Positions 35,372 through 44,428 of a stretch of DNA of 64,000 nucleotides are shown piece by piece. How positions within the stretch are numbered: the first letter of the stretch is position 1; the number at the start of each line of letters is the position of its first letter. Origin of the DNA: Agromyces kandeliae (GTDB lineage: Bacteria; Actinomycetota; Actinomycetes; Actinomycetales; Microbacteriaceae); NCBI RefSeq assembly GCF_009674665.1, contig NZ_WKJD01000006.1, positions 370,836 through 434,835 on the forward strand, read 5' to 3'. The notes under the pieces were generated by a model, which was given only the letters and a program-made list of their open reading frames with translations, was not told the DNA's origin and ran no database searches. Both the position numbers and the translations under genes were made by a program.

Positions 35372-36047
35372 CGAGCCCCGGGAGGATGCCGTCCTCGACC
35401 GCGCGGCGAAGCAGGTCGACCTTCGTCGGGGCGGGCCGCCCCACCTCGACGTACTTCGCCCGGATGCGGTCGAGGTACTCGCGCGCCGTCGAATGCGCGA
35501 TGCCGAGCTGCTGGGCCACGAGCTTCAACGGCAGGCCCGACGCGTAGAGGTGCAGGACGTCGTGCTCGCGCCGCCCGAGCTGCGCCTTCGCGAAGTCCCG
35601 GTCGGCTTCGATGGCACTCGCCCACTCGACGTTGTTCAGCGCGTCGCCGCGCGCGACCGTCGCGATCGCAGCGATCACCGACGCCGTCGGCGAGGACTTC
35701 GGGATGACGCCCGCGGCACCGGCCGCGAGCGCCTCGCGCACCGCGGCGACCCGGTCGGCGATGCTGTGCACGAGCACCTGGCTTCCCGTGGCGAGGACCG
35801 CCCGGACGTTATCGGTCACGTTCGATCCGTCGCCGAGCGAGAGGTCGAGGAGCACGACCTTGGGCGGATCCACGGCAGGGTCGTCGAATGCGGCGAGCAG
35901 CGTCGGCACGTCGGCGGTGTCAGCGACGACCTCGTAGCCGGCGTCCCGGCACGCGGCGCGCAGCCCGAGCCGCACCGCCTCGTGGTCGTCGACGATCGCG
36001 ACCGTCGTGGCGGCCGTCGTACCTGCCTCGCCCGTCACCGTCGTCAC
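35343..36047 (-). CDS. Response regulator, NarL/LuxR family
   Basis: This is a 234-residue regulator. The receiver has acidic residues at 20-21 (VDDHE), the phosphoacceptor Asp68 in [11 protein letters not shown], and the late Lys in AGVIPKSSP. The C-terminal LuxR-type helix-turn-helix is [20 protein letters not shown], then [20 protein letters not shown]. It is co-transcribed with the overlapping kinase and membrane-protein genes. GTG 36047 was chosen: GGGGGAG lies five bases before it, and it overlaps the stop of a tiny upstream frame as GTGA. GTG 36053 is the alternative. Target genes cannot be predicted from the window. Confidence 0.9.
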   Translation of the reverse strand: MTTVTGEAGTTAATTVAIVDDHEAVRLGLRAACRDAGYEVVADTADVPTLLAAFDDPAVDPPKVVLLDLSLGDGSNVTDNVRAVLATGSQVLVHSIADRVAAVREALAAGAAGVIPKSSPTASVIAAIATVARGDALNNVEWASAIEADRDFAKAQLGRREHDVLHLYASGLPLKLVAQQLGIAHSTAREYLDRIRAKYVEVGRPAPTKVDLLRRAVEDGILPGLDAEAGDARR

Positions 36048-36064
36048 GCGCACTCCCCCGTCAC
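36044..36064 (-). other. Possible six-codon leader ORF coupled to the response regulator
   Basis: AGGAGG (36070-36075) stands five bases before GTG 36064, the best ribosome site in this region. The frame encodes only MTGECA and stops at TGA 36044-36046, which overlaps the regulator's GTG 36047 (GTGA). Ribosomes loaded here could re-initiate at the regulator. No direct evidence for the peptide. Confidence 0.35.
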
Positions 36065-36122
36065 GCCGTCCTCCTGTCGTGCCGGCGCCCGCGCGGACTC
36101 GACCACGCGATTGCCGCCGTCC

Positions 36123-37475
36123 TCACACGATAGCGGCGAACCGCGCGACCGCCTCGACGTGATGGGTGTTCGGGAAGAGGTCGAACGCGTCCAAGGCCTC
36201 GATCTCGTAGCCCGTCGCGCGGAAGGTCGCCACGTCGCGCGCGAGCGCGACGGGGTCGCAGGCGACGTACACCACCTGGGCGGGCCGCAGCTCGGTCAGC
36301 CGCTCGACGACTGCGCGCCCCGCACCGGCACGCGGCGGATCGAGCACCACCGTGGCACCGCGGAGGCCGCGGGTCGAGGCATCCGCCGCGCCGGCAAGCC
36401 GGTCGAGGTAGCGATCCACGCGGTCCGTGACGGCGCGCGCGCCGATCCAGTCGGCGAGGTTGGCGCCCGCGTGCTCGGTCGCACGGGCGTCCGCCTCCAC
36501 CGTCGTGATCCTCGTGGACGGCCCGAATCGGTCGCCGACCGCGGCCGCGAGCAGGCCGACGCCGCCGTACAGGTCCTGGTTCTCCGCATCGGGGTCGAAT
36601 CGGCCGGGGTCGACGGCCGCCTGCACGGCGCGCGTCAGCGTCGCCGCCGCGCCCCGGTGGACCTGCCAGAAGCCGCCGCGGTCGAGGGTGAAGCTGCGCT
36701 CGCCCACGCGCTCGACGATCGTCGGCGGGTGCTCGGGGCGTCGGTCCCCCGCGGTGCGGATCACGAGTTCGGCGGCACCCGTGGACGGGGCGACGAGGTC
36801 GATCGCCGTGGCGCCGACGTCGGCGTCCGCCGTGCCGCGGTCGGCGCCGAGCGGCGCGATCGACTCGATCTCGGCGACTGCGAGCGGAAGCGAGGCGACC
36901 GGCACGATCCGATGGCTGCGCGCCGCGTACGGTCCCACTGCACCCTCCGCGCCGACGTGCAGGCGCACCCGCGTGCGCCAGCCGGTACCGGACTCCGGGT
37001 CGACGCCGGGGGCGAGCGCAGGGTCGACCCCGCGCACGTCGACCTCCCGTTCGATGCCGCCCATCCTCGCGAGGGCGTCGCGGAGCACGTCGGCCTTCAG
37101 CTCGCGCTGCCGGCGCAACACGATGTGCCCGAACTCGGCGCCGCCGGCCCGGTCCTCGGGTGCGCGGTCGACGGATGCCTCGGCCCAGACGTGCTCGCGG
37201 CGATCGGGCGAGGCGTCGAGCACCTCGACCGTCTCGGCGCGCCAGAATCGGTCGTGCCCGGCGTCCGTCACCTGGGCGCGCACGCGCTCGCCCGGGATCG
37301 CGTCCGCCACGAAGACGACGCGGCCCTCGTGGCGGGCGACGGCGACGCCGCCGTGGGCGATCCGCTCGACGTCGAGCTCGAGCACGGGACCGGGCTCCGC
37401 CGGGCGTGCCGGGGCGGGGCGGCGAGCGCCCGCCGGGCGGGTGCCGCGAGCGGGGCGGCGACGCGAGTTGGCCAT
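36123..37475 (-). CDS. TrmA/RlmD-type RNA (uracil-5-)-methyltransferase family protein
   Basis: This is a 450-residue SAM-dependent methyltransferase. A basic N-terminus leads to a TRAM-like RNA-binding domain (about 30-90). The methyltransferase domain has [19 protein letters not shown] (SAM site), [30 protein letters not shown] with the catalytic Cys, and [14 protein letters not shown] with the base Glu. That Cys is the only cysteine in the protein, so the iron-sulfur Cys cluster of RlmD-type enzymes is absent. Target (tRNA or rRNA) is not clear. The ATG at 37475 was preferred to the in-frame ATG at 37493 because no ribosome site favours the longer form. It is divergent from maf. Confidence 0.92.
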   Translation of the reverse strand: MANSRRRPARGTRPAGARRPAPARPAEPGPVLELDVERIAHGGVAVARHEGRVVFVADAIPGERVRAQVTDAGHDRFWRAETVEVLDASPDRREHVWAEASVDRAPEDRAGGAEFGHIVLRRQRELKADVLRDALARMGGIEREVDVRGVDPALAPGVDPESGTGWRTRVRLHVGAEGAVGPYAARSHRIVPVASLPLAVAEIESIAPLGADRGTADADVGATAIDLVAPSTGAAELVIRTAGDRRPEHPPTIVERVGERSFTLDRGGFWQVHRGAAATLTRAVQAAVDPGRFDPDAENQDLYGGVGLLAAAVGDRFGPSTRITTVEADARATEHAGANLADWIGARAVTDRVDRYLDRLAGAADASTRGLRGATVVLDPPRAGAGRAVVERLTELRPAQVVYVACDPVALARDVATFRATGYEIEALDAFDLFPNTHHVEAVARFAAIV

Positions 37476-37524
37476 CGTCCGAGCATCGCACATCGGGCCG
37501 CATGCGAGCCGGGAGCGGCACCGG

Positions 37525-37530
37525 CAGGAT
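37525..37530 (+). promoter_or_regulatory. -10-like box CAGGAT for maf
   Basis: CAGGAT ends six bases before ATG 37537. The intervening GGAGG is too close to serve as a normal ribosome site, so leaderless expression is possible. Confidence 0.35.
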
Positions 37531-37536
37531 GGAGGC

Positions 37537-38181
37537 ATGCGCCTGTATCTCGCGTCGACCTCGCCCGCACGCCGCCAGCTGCTCCGCCAGGCGGGGATCG
37601 AGCCGCTCCTCGTGGCACCCGGGGTCGACGAGGAGGCGGCCGTCGCGGAGCACGAGGCCGAGCACGGTCCGCTGGCCCCGCGGGAACTGGTGCAGCTGCT
37701 CGCGCAGCGCAAGGCGGAGGCGATCATCGGGCGCGACGTCGACGGGGCGCCGATCGACGGCCTGATCCTCGGCGGCGACTCCGCGTTCCTCGTCGACGGC
37801 GTGCTGCACGGCAAGCCGCACCGCCCCGACGTCGCGCGCGAGCGGTGGGCCGGGCAGAACGGGCGTTCGGGCGTGCTCTGGTCGGGCCACTGGGTGATCG
37901 ACCATCGCGGCGGCGCGGTGCGCGGCTCGGTCGGTCGTCCGGCGTCGGCCGTGGTCGAGTTCGCCGAACTCGACGATGCGGAGATCGACGCGTACATCGC
38001 CACCGGCGAGCCGCTGGCGGTCGCCGGCGCGTTCACGGTGGACAGCCTCGGAGGCCCCTTCATCCGCTCCGTCGACGGCGATCCGTCGACGGTCGTGGGT
38101 CTCTCGCTGTCGACGCTGCGCGACCTCGTCCGCGAGCTCGGCGTCGCGTGGATCGACCTCTGGGACCTCGGCACGAGCTGA
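37537..38181 (+). CDS. maf: Maf family nucleoside triphosphate pyrophosphatase
   Basis: This 214-residue protein hydrolyses non-canonical or UTP/dTTP-type nucleotides in the known family. It has [18 protein letters not shown] at the start, [23 protein letters not shown] with the catalytic Asp, a [14 protein letters not shown] segment, and [20 protein letters not shown] near the end. It precedes the carboxylase alpha gene, as in many actinobacteria. The split between substrates cannot be read here. A short GC-rich hairpin follows the stop. Confidence 0.94.
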   Translation: MRLYLASTSPARRQLLRQAGIEPLLVAPGVDEEAAVAEHEAEHGPLAPRELVQLLAQRKAEAIIGRDVDGAPIDGLILGGDSAFLVDGVLHGKPHRPDVARERWAGQNGRSGVLWSGHWVIDHRGGAVRGSVGRPASAVVEFAELDDAEIDAYIATGEPLAVAGAFTVDSLGGPFIRSVDGDPSTVVGLSLSTLRDLVRELGVAWIDLWDLGTS

Positions 38182-38188
38182 TCCCCCG

Positions 38189-38203
38189 CGCCGCGACGCG
38201 GCG
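38189..38203. terminator. Short GC hairpin after maf
   Basis: CGCCGCG and CGCGGCG flank a single A; in practice a short stem with a three- to five-base loop. It lies seven bases after the maf stop. Confidence 0.35.
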
Positions 38204-38264
38204 TGTCGCGTGGCCGTCGCGGGCCCGTGGCATCCGCTCGTTGTCGCTCACCGAAACAGCTGCA

Positions 38265-38310
38265 GGCCTTTTTTGTGTGCACCACCCAAAGGCGGCTGGG
38301 AATCCGCCAA
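38265..38310 (+). promoter_or_regulatory. Shared upstream element, carboxylase alpha copy
   Basis: GGCCTTTTTTGTG (38265-38277) and TGGGAATCCGCCAA (38297-38310) match the two words upstream of the beta gene, here 19 bases apart rather than adjacent. The second word is flanked by GGCGG/CCGCC and ends at the -10 box. Confidence 0.5.
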
Positions 38311-38316
38311 TAGGCT
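38311..38316 (+). promoter_or_regulatory. -10 box TAGGCT for the carboxylase alpha gene
   Basis: TAGGCT ends eight bases before ATG 38325 without a ribosome site between. A repressor bound to the adjoining GGGAATCC word would block it. Confidence 0.55.
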
Positions 38317-38324
38317 TGGTCATC

Positions 38325-40094
38325 ATGCGTCGCATCACCAAGGTCCTCATCGCCAACCGCGGCGAGATCGCCGTCCGCGTCATCCGCGCCGCCCGCGACT
38401 CCGGGCTCGCCTCCGTCGCCGTCTACGCCGACCAGGACCGCGACGCGCGCCACGTCAAGCTCGCCGACGAGGCCTACGCCCTCGACGGCTCGACGAGCGC
38501 CGAGACCTACCTGGTCATCGACAAGCTCCTCTCGATCGCCCGCCGCTCGGGCGCCGACGCCGTGCACCCCGGCTACGGCTTCCTCGCCGAGAACTCCGAC
38601 TTCGCCCGCGCGGTCATCGACGCCGGGCTCATCTGGATCGGCCCGTCGCCCGAGGCCATCGAGCGCCTCGGCGACAAGGTGTCGGCGCGCCACGTCGCCG
38701 AGAAGGTCGGCGCGCCGCTCGCCCCCGGCACCCTGAACCCGGTCGCGGATGCCGCCGAGGTGCTCGAGTTCGTCGACGAGCACGGGCTGCCCGTCGCGAT
38801 CAAGGCCGCGTTCGGCGGCGGCGGTCGAGGCCTCAAGGTCGCGCGCGAGCGCGCCGAGGTGGCCGAGCTCTTCGAGTCCGCCACCCGCGAGGCCGTCGCC
38901 GCATTCGGCCGCGGCGAGTGCTTCGTCGAGAAGTACCTGGACAAGCCCCGCCACGTCGAGACCCAGTGCCTCGCCGACGAGCACGGCAACGTCGTGGTCA
39001 TCTCCACGCGCGACTGCTCGCTGCAGCGCCGCCACCAGAAGCTCGTGGAAGAGGCGCCCGCGCCGTTCCTCACCGAGGAGCAGAACCGCCTGCTCTACGA
39101 GTCGTCGAAGGCGATCCTCCGCGAGGTCGGCTACGTCGGGGCCGGCACGTGCGAGTTCCTCATCGGCCAGGACGGCACCGTCTCGTTCCTCGAGGTGAAC
39201 ACCCGCCTCCAGGTCGAGCACCCCGTCTCGGAGGAGGTCACCGGGATCGACCTCGTGCGCGAGCAGTTCCGGCTCGCCGAGGGCGGCGTGCTCGACTACT
39301 CCGACCCCGTCACGACCGGTCACTCGTTCGAGTTCCGCATCAACGGCGAGGACCCGGGCCGCAACTTCCTGCCCGCGCCGGGCCCCATCCACCAGCTGCG
39401 CTTCCCCGGCGGCCCCGGCGTGCGCGTCGACTCGGGCGTCACGAGCGGCGACGAGATCTCGGGCGCGTTCGACTCGCTGCTCGCCAAGCTCATCGTGACC
39501 GGCGCCACCCGGAAGGACGCGCTCGAGCGCGCGCGCCGCGCGCTCGACGAGTTCGACGTCGCCGGCCTGCCGACCGTGCTCCCCTTCCACCGCGACATCG
39601 TGCGGAACGCCGCGTTCGCCCCGGAGGGCGACGAGCCGTTCTCGGTCTTCACGCGCTGGATCGAGACCGAGTACGACAACCGGCTCGAGCCGTGGACGGG
39701 CGAGCTCGCGGAGACCAAGGGACCCGGCGCTCGAACGAGCCTCATCGTCGAGGTCGACGGCCGCCGCATCGAGGTGTCCCTCCCGAAGCGCCTCGCGGGC
39801 GCACCGTCGACGAACGGTTCGCGCGGCCCTGCGCCGCGCCGTCGCGCCGCGCACCACGCCGTCGACACCTCCACCGGCGACGCCGTCACGGCGCCGATGC
39901 AGGCCACCGTCGTCAAGGTCGCCGTCGCCGCGGGCGACAAGGTCGTCAAGGGCGACCTCGTGCTCGTGCTCGAGGCCATGAAGATGGAGCAGCCCATCGT
40001 CGCCCACAAGGACGGGGTCGTGGGCCTCGTGAACGCCGAGCCCGGCACGACCGTGTCGAGCGGGCACCTGCTCCTCTCGATCGCCGACGCGTAG
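38325..40094 (+). CDS. accA: Acyl-CoA carboxylase alpha subunit (biotin carboxylase + biotin carrier)
   Basis: This 589-residue subunit joins biotin carboxylase and biotin carrier in one chain, like mycobacterial AccA3. The carboxylase part has [51 protein letters not shown] for ATP, the [19 protein letters not shown] motif and [21 protein letters not shown] linker of about 60 variable residues precedes the carrier with EAMKMEQP; Lys553 is the biotin site. The partner beta and epsilon subunits are at 30929-32769, and BirA at 29952 should load the biotin. ATG 38325 sits eight bases after a -10 box. It is convergent with lpdA. Confidence 0.97.
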   Translation: MRRITKVLIANRGEIAVRVIRAARDSGLASVAVYADQDRDARHVKLADEAYALDGSTSAETYLVIDKLLSIARRSGADAVHPGYGFLAENSDFARAVIDAGLIWIGPSPEAIERLGDKVSARHVAEKVGAPLAPGTLNPVADAAEVLEFVDEHGLPVAIKAAFGGGGRGLKVARERAEVAELFESATREAVAAFGRGECFVEKYLDKPRHVETQCLADEHGNVVVISTRDCSLQRRHQKLVEEAPAPFLTEEQNRLLYESSKAILREVGYVGAGTCEFLIGQDGTVSFLEVNTRLQVEHPVSEEVTGIDLVREQFRLAEGGVLDYSDPVTTGHSFEFRINGEDPGRNFLPAPGPIHQLRFPGGPGVRVDSGVTSGDEISGAFDSLLAKLIVTGATRKDALERARRALDEFDVAGLPTVLPFHRDIVRNAAFAPEGDEPFSVFTRWIETEYDNRLEPWTGELAETKGPGARTSLIVEVDGRRIEVSLPKRLAGAPSTNGSRGPAPRRRAAHHAVDTSTGDAVTAPMQATVVKVAVAAGDKVVKGDLVLVLEAMKMEQPIVAHKDGVVGLVNAEPGTTVSSGHLLLSIADA

Positions 40095-40190
40095 TCGACC
40101 GTTCCCGAGAGTGCTCCGCGGCTCGCCGGAGGGGTGACCGCACGCGTCGCCGCGTCGGCCCGGGAAATGCCTGGGAACCCGGTCGGCGGG

Positions 40191-41621
40191 TCAGCGCACG
40201 ACGTGCATCGCGCGCGCGGCGTCGGTCAGCGAGCCCGTGAGCGACGGGTACACCGGGAACGCCTCCGCGAACTGGTCGACGGTGAGCCGGTGCTCGACGG
40301 CGAGGGCGAGCGGGAAGATGAGCTCTGACGCCTTCGGTGCGACCACGACGCCGCCGATGATCGATCCCGAGGCGCTCGACGCGAACAGCTTCACGAAGCC
40401 GTCGCGGATCCCCATCATCTTCGCCCGCGGGTTCGATGCGAGCGGCAGCTTGTAGACGACGCCCGGGACGACCCCCTGCTCGATCTCGTTCTCGGTCCAC
40501 CCGACGGTCGCGATCTCGGGCTGCGTGAAGATGTTCGAGGTGATGTTGCGGTTCTCCGGCGGGTTCACGATGTCGCCCATCGCGTGGAACACGGCCGTCC
40601 GGCCCTGCATCGAGGCGACGGATGCCAGGGGCAGGAACGTCGTGCAGTCGCCGGCGGCGTAGATGTTCGGCATCGACGTGCGCGCGACCCGGTTGACGCG
40701 GATGTGACCCGACTCGGCCAGCTGCACGCCGGCCTCCTCGAGGCCCAGGTCGGCCGTGTTCGGGACCGAGCCGACCGCCATGAGGCAGTGCGAGCCGCGC
40801 ACCTCGCGGCCGTCGGAGAGCGTCGCGAGCACGCCGTCACCGTCGACCACGACCGAGTCCGCGCGCGACTTCGAGAGGACCTTCATGCCGTTGCGCTTGA
40901 ACACCTTCTCGATGACGGCGGCCGCGTCGGCATCCTCGCCGGGGAGCACGTGCTCGCGGCTGGAGATGAGCGTGACCTTCGCGCCGAGCGCACGGTAGGC
41001 CGACGCGAACTCGGCCCCGGTGACCCCGGAGCCGACGACGATGAGGTGCTCGGGCACCTGCTTCAGCGCGTAGAGCTCCGTCCACGTCAGGATGCGCTCG
41101 CCGTCGGGCACGGCCGACGGCAGTACTCGCGGCGTGGCGCCGGTCGAGATGACGAGCGTGTCGGCGTCGATGCGGTCGAAGTCCGTGCCGCCCTTCGCGG
41201 TCGCCACGATGACGGCGTTCGGTCCGTCGAGCCGGCCCTCGCCCTGCACGAGCCGCACGCCCGCGTCGAGCAGGTTCGTCCGCATGTCCTCGGACTGCTG
41301 GGCCGCCAGACCCAGGAGGCGCTTATTCACGGCTTGGAGGTTGATCGCGACGTCGGGCTTCACCGCCTTCGCGTCGCCGCCGCGGGCGAAGAACTGCACG
41401 CCGAGGTCGGCGGCCTCCTTGACGGCGTTCGAGGCCTCGGCGGTGGCGATGAGCGACTTCGACGGGACGACGTCGGTGAGCACGGCCGAGCCGCCGACGC
41501 CGGCGCGCTCGACGAGCGTGACCTCGGCCCCGAGCTGCGCGGCGGCGAGTGCGGCTTCGTACCCGCCGGGCCCACCTCCGAGTACGGCGATCCTCTGGGT
41601 GCGCTCGAAGGTGGTGTGCAT
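40191..41621 (-). CDS. lpdA: LpdA-type NAD(P)H-quinone dehydrogenase (lipoamide dehydrogenase-like)
   Basis: This is a 476-residue flavoprotein of the pyridine nucleotide-disulfide oxidoreductase fold. It has RIAVLGGGPGGYEAALAAAQ for FAD, VVGSGVTGAEFASAYRALGA for NAD(P)H, and NIYAAGDCTTFLPLA near the second FAD contact. The usual redox CxxxxC is missing; the site reads GGSAVLTDVVPSKSLI. That matches LpdA-type enzymes that reduce quinones rather than lipoamide. The C-terminal dimer domain ends FAEAFPVYPSLTGSLTDAAR and lacks the lipoamide His-Glu motif. ATG 41621 follows GAGAAT by six bases. It is divergent from the purine nucleoside phosphorylase gene. Confidence 0.92.
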   Translation of the reverse strand: MHTTFERTQRIAVLGGGPGGYEAALAAAQLGAEVTLVERAGVGGSAVLTDVVPSKSLIATAEASNAVKEAADLGVQFFARGGDAKAVKPDVAINLQAVNKRLLGLAAQQSEDMRTNLLDAGVRLVQGEGRLDGPNAVIVATAKGGTDFDRIDADTLVISTGATPRVLPSAVPDGERILTWTELYALKQVPEHLIVVGSGVTGAEFASAYRALGAKVTLISSREHVLPGEDADAAAVIEKVFKRNGMKVLSKSRADSVVVDGDGVLATLSDGREVRGSHCLMAVGSVPNTADLGLEEAGVQLAESGHIRVNRVARTSMPNIYAAGDCTTFLPLASVASMQGRTAVFHAMGDIVNPPENRNITSNIFTQPEIATVGWTENEIEQGVVPGVVYKLPLASNPRAKMMGIRDGFVKLFASSASGSIIGGVVVAPKASELIFPLALAVEHRLTVDQFAEAFPVYPSLTGSLTDAARAMHVVR

Positions 41622-41627
41622 CCCCCC

Positions 41628-41633
41628 ATTCTC
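41628..41633 (-). promoter_or_regulatory. -10 box GAGAAT for lpdA
   Basis: GAGAAT on the minus strand ends six bases (GGGGGG) before ATG 41621. The G-run could also act as a poor ribosome site, so leaderless use is less certain. Confidence 0.4.
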
Positions 41634-41735
41634 ATGCACGCGCGGGCGCGCGCGCGAACGCGGGCGGGTGAGCGGATGGCGCGCGCAGACGAGCACCTGC
41701 GCGCGCACGCCGTGCCGCGGCATCCGCCCCTTGCG

Positions 41736-41741
41736 TACGAT
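41736..41741 (+). promoter_or_regulatory. -10 box TACGAT for leaderless purine nucleoside phosphorylase
   Basis: TACGAT ends six bases before ATG 41748. Confidence 0.5.
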
Positions 41742-41747
41742 GAGGGG

Positions 41748-42575
41748 ATGCAGCAGCAGAATCCCCTCGACGACCCCGCCGCCGATCCGTTCGCCGTCGC
41801 ACGCGACGCGGCCGCCCGGATCGCGGAGCTCACGGGTATCGAGCGCCACGACGTCGCGCTCACGCTCGGCTCGGGCTGGGGTGCCGCCGCCGAGCTCATC
41901 GGCGAGACCACGCACGCGATCCCCGCGGACGAGGTCCCCGGGTTCTCGAAGCCCGCCCTCGAGGGCCACGTCGGCACGCTCCGATCGGTCGCACTGCCCG
42001 ACGGCCGGCGGGCGCTCGTGATCGGCGCGCGCACCCACTACTACGAGGGCCACGGCGTCCGCCGGGTCGTCCACTCGGTCCGCACCGCCGCGGCCACGGG
42101 TGCGACGACCATGATCCTCACCAACGGCGCCGGCGGCATCAAGGAGCACTGGACCCCGGGCAGCCCGGTGCTGATCAGCGACCACATCAACCTCACCGCC
42201 GACTCGCCGCTCGAGGGCGCGACGTTCGTCGACCTCACCGACCTGTACTCCGCACGGCTGCGGGGCATCGCGAAGGCCATCGACCCGTCGCTCGACGAGG
42301 GCGTGTACGTGCAGTTCCGCGGCCCGCACTACGAGACCCCGGCCGAGGTGCAGATGGCCAAGGCCATCGGCGGGCACATCGTCGGCATGTCGACCGCCCT
42401 CGAGGCGATCGCGGCGCGCCAGGCCGGCATGGAGGTCCTCGGCATGTCGCTCATCACGAACCTCGCGGCGGGCATCCAGACCACGCCGCTCAGCCACGAG
42501 GAGGTCATCGAGGCCGGCCGCACCGCCGAGACGAAGATCTCCGACCTGCTCGCGAAGGTCGTCGCGGCGATCTAG
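41748..42575 (+). CDS. punA: Purine nucleoside phosphorylase
   Basis: This 275-residue trimeric-type phosphorylase splits purine (deoxy)nucleosides to base and (deoxy)ribose 1-phosphate. It has VALTLGSGWGAAAELI at the phosphate site, GARTHYYEGHGVRRVVHSVR, ILTNGAGGIKEHWTPGSPVL with ISDHINLT, YVQFRGPHYETPAEVQMAK, and GMSTALEAIAARQAGMEVLG with MSLITNLAAG, all standard for the PNP/MTAP class. It is followed by a phosphohexomutase-type gene that could handle the sugar phosphate. The nucleoside importer and other salvage genes lie 9 kb downstream on the other strand. Confidence 0.95.
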   Translation: MQQQNPLDDPAADPFAVARDAAARIAELTGIERHDVALTLGSGWGAAAELIGETTHAIPADEVPGFSKPALEGHVGTLRSVALPDGRRALVIGARTHYYEGHGVRRVVHSVRTAAATGATTMILTNGAGGIKEHWTPGSPVLISDHINLTADSPLEGATFVDLTDLYSARLRGIAKAIDPSLDEGVYVQFRGPHYETPAEVQMAKAIGGHIVGMSTALEAIAARQAGMEVLGMSLITNLAAGIQTTPLSHEEVIEAGRTAETKISDLLAKVVAAI

Positions 42576-42612
42576 GCCGCGACCCGCAGAGCTCCACCCG
42601 GAACGCACCGCA

Positions 42613-42632
42613 CGGCGGGCCGCCGCCCGCCG
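42613..42632. terminator. Hairpin between punA and the mutase gene
   Basis: CGGCGGGC and GCCCGCCG form a perfect eight-base stem with a four-base loop (CGCC). It lies 38 bases after the punA stop and 23 before the next start codon. Confidence 0.45.
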
Positions 42633-42654
42633 CATTCGAGAGAGAAGGCAACGG

Positions 42655-44373
42655 ATGCCGCACCTCACCGACGCCGACCGCATCGCCCGCGCCGAGGCCT
42701 GGATCGCCCAGGATCCCGATGCCGAGACCCGCGACGAGCTCGCCGCGATCGTGGCGCGCGTGCGCGAGGGGGATGCCGAGGCATCCGCCGACCTCGCCGA
42801 CCGCTTCGACGCGCGGCTCGCCTTCGGCACCGCGGGCCTGCGCGGCGAGATTGCCGCGGGCCCGAATCGGATGAACCGCGTGCTCGTGTCGCAGGGCGCG
42901 GCGGGCCTGGCCCGGTTCCTCCTCGAGCACGCGACGGATGCGGCGGCCCCGAGCGTCGTCGTCGGCTACGACGGTCGCCGGAACTCCGAGGCGTTCGCGC
43001 GGGATGTCGTCGAGGTGATGGCCGGCGCCGGCGTGCGCGCCATCCTCCTCCCCCGACTCCTGCCGACGCCCGTGCTGGCCTTCGCAGTGCGGCACCTCGA
43101 CACGAGTGCGGGCGTCATGATCACGGCGTCGCACAACCCGCCGAACGACAACGGCATGAAGGTCTACCTCGGCGGCTCCGACGAGGGATCGCAGATCGTG
43201 GCACCGGCCGATGCCGAGATCGCCGCGCAGATCGATCGGATCGCCGCCACGACACCGGTCACCGAGCTTCCGCGCGGCGCGTTCGAGACCGCCGACGAGT
43301 CGGTCGTCGACGCCTACGTCGCCGCGACGGCCGCCGTGGCGACGAGGCCGGCCGCGCAGCCTCGGGTCGTGTACACGGCCATGCACGGAGTCGGCTGGGA
43401 GACGATGCGGCGCGTCCTCGAGGCCGCCGGCTTCGAGGCGCCGGGGCTCGTCTCCGAGCAGATCGAGCCCGACGGCCGCTTCCCGACCGTCGCCTTCCCG
43501 AACCCCGAGGAACCGGGCGCGATGGACCTGTCGTTCGCGGCGGCTCGCGCGGCCGGTGCCGACCTCGTCATCGCGAACGATCCCGACGCCGACCGACTCG
43601 CCGTCGCGATCCCCGACGCCGCCGAGCCCGAGGGCTACCGGCGCCTGAGCGGCAACGAGGTCGGGCTGCTGCTCGGCTGGCAGGTCGCAGAGGAGGTCGC
43701 CGCGTCGAACGCGACGACCGGTCGGACGGATGCCTCGGGATCGCCCGGTACGCTCGCGTGCTCGATCGTCTCCTCCCCGGGGCTCGAGGCGGTGGCGCGC
43801 GCCCACGGGCTCGACTTCCGAGCCACGCTCACCGGCTTCAAGTGGATCTCGCGGGCGCCCGGGCTGGTGTTCGGGTTCGAGGAGGCCCTCGGCTACCTCG
43901 TGAACCCCCGCACCGTCCGGGACAAGGACGGCATCTCGGCAGCGGTCGCCTTCCTCTCCCTCGCCGCGCGGCTCGCCGCCGAGGGACGCACGATCGCCGA
44001 CCACCTCGACGCGTTCGCACTGCGGTTCGGTCGCTTCGACTCGAGCCAGGTGTCGATCCGCGTGACCGACCTGTCGCGCATCGCCGACGTGATGGCACGG
44101 CTGCGTGCCGAGCCGCCGACCGAGGTGGGCGGCATCCGAGTCGAGCGGATCGACGACCTCGCCGCCGGGATCGACGGGTACCCGCCGTCGGACGTGCTCC
44201 GCCTCGTGTTCGAGGGCGGCGCCCGCGTGATGGTGCGTCCGAGCGGCACCGAGCCGAAGCTCAAGGTGTACATCGACGCGGCGGCGACCGAGGGGTCGCT
44301 CGAGGAGCGTCGTGTCGCGGCCTCCGACGCCGTGGCCCGCCTCGAGGCGGGGATGCGCGCGCTCGTCGCCTGA
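42655..44373 (+). CDS. Phosphomannomutase/phosphoglucomutase family (phospho-sugar mutase)
   Basis: This is a 572-residue alpha-D-phosphohexomutase. The start matches the ManB/PgmB group: FGTAGLRGEIAAGPNRMNRV, the phosphoserine loop TASHNPPNDNGMKVY, the metal loop ANDPDADRLAVA, the sugar loop TLTGFKWISRAPGLVFGFEE with ALGYL, and the phosphate-binding RPSGTEPKLKVYID. GAAGG precedes the ATG at about nine bases. The position after punA suggests use as a phosphopentomutase or hexose mutase in nucleoside breakdown. It could also supply mannose 1-phosphate to the guanylyltransferase at 54934. Substrate is undecided. Confidence 0.92.
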   Translation: MPHLTDADRIARAEAWIAQDPDAETRDELAAIVARVREGDAEASADLADRFDARLAFGTAGLRGEIAAGPNRMNRVLVSQGAAGLARFLLEHATDAAAPSVVVGYDGRRNSEAFARDVVEVMAGAGVRAILLPRLLPTPVLAFAVRHLDTSAGVMITASHNPPNDNGMKVYLGGSDEGSQIVAPADAEIAAQIDRIAATTPVTELPRGAFETADESVVDAYVAATAAVATRPAAQPRVVYTAMHGVGWETMRRVLEAAGFEAPGLVSEQIEPDGRFPTVAFPNPEEPGAMDLSFAAARAAGADLVIANDPDADRLAVAIPDAAEPEGYRRLSGNEVGLLLGWQVAEEVAASNATTGRTDASGSPGTLACSIVSSPGLEAVARAHGLDFRATLTGFKWISRAPGLVFGFEEALGYLVNPRTVRDKDGISAAVAFLSLAARLAAEGRTIADHLDAFALRFGRFDSSQVSIRVTDLSRIADVMARLRAEPPTEVGGIRVERIDDLAAGIDGYPPSDVLRLVFEGGARVMVRPSGTEPKLKVYIDAAATEGSLEERRVAASDAVARLEAGMRALVA

Positions 44374-44400
44374 GACGCGCACGAGCCGCGCCTCGACCTC

Positions 44401-44420
44401 CGCGGGTGGTCGGACCCGCG
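44401..44420. terminator. Hairpin between convergent mutase and PTS genes
   Basis: CGCGGGT and ACCCGCG form a seven-base stem with a six-base loop (GGTCGG) in the 55-base gap between convergent genes. Confidence 0.5.
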
Positions 44421-44428
44421 CGCCTCGC

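Noticed and set aside
35199..38324. Upstream extension of the carboxylase alpha frame
   Set aside because: The sequence before ATG 38325 is shadow of maf and the methyltransferase; the family N-terminus starts at 38325.
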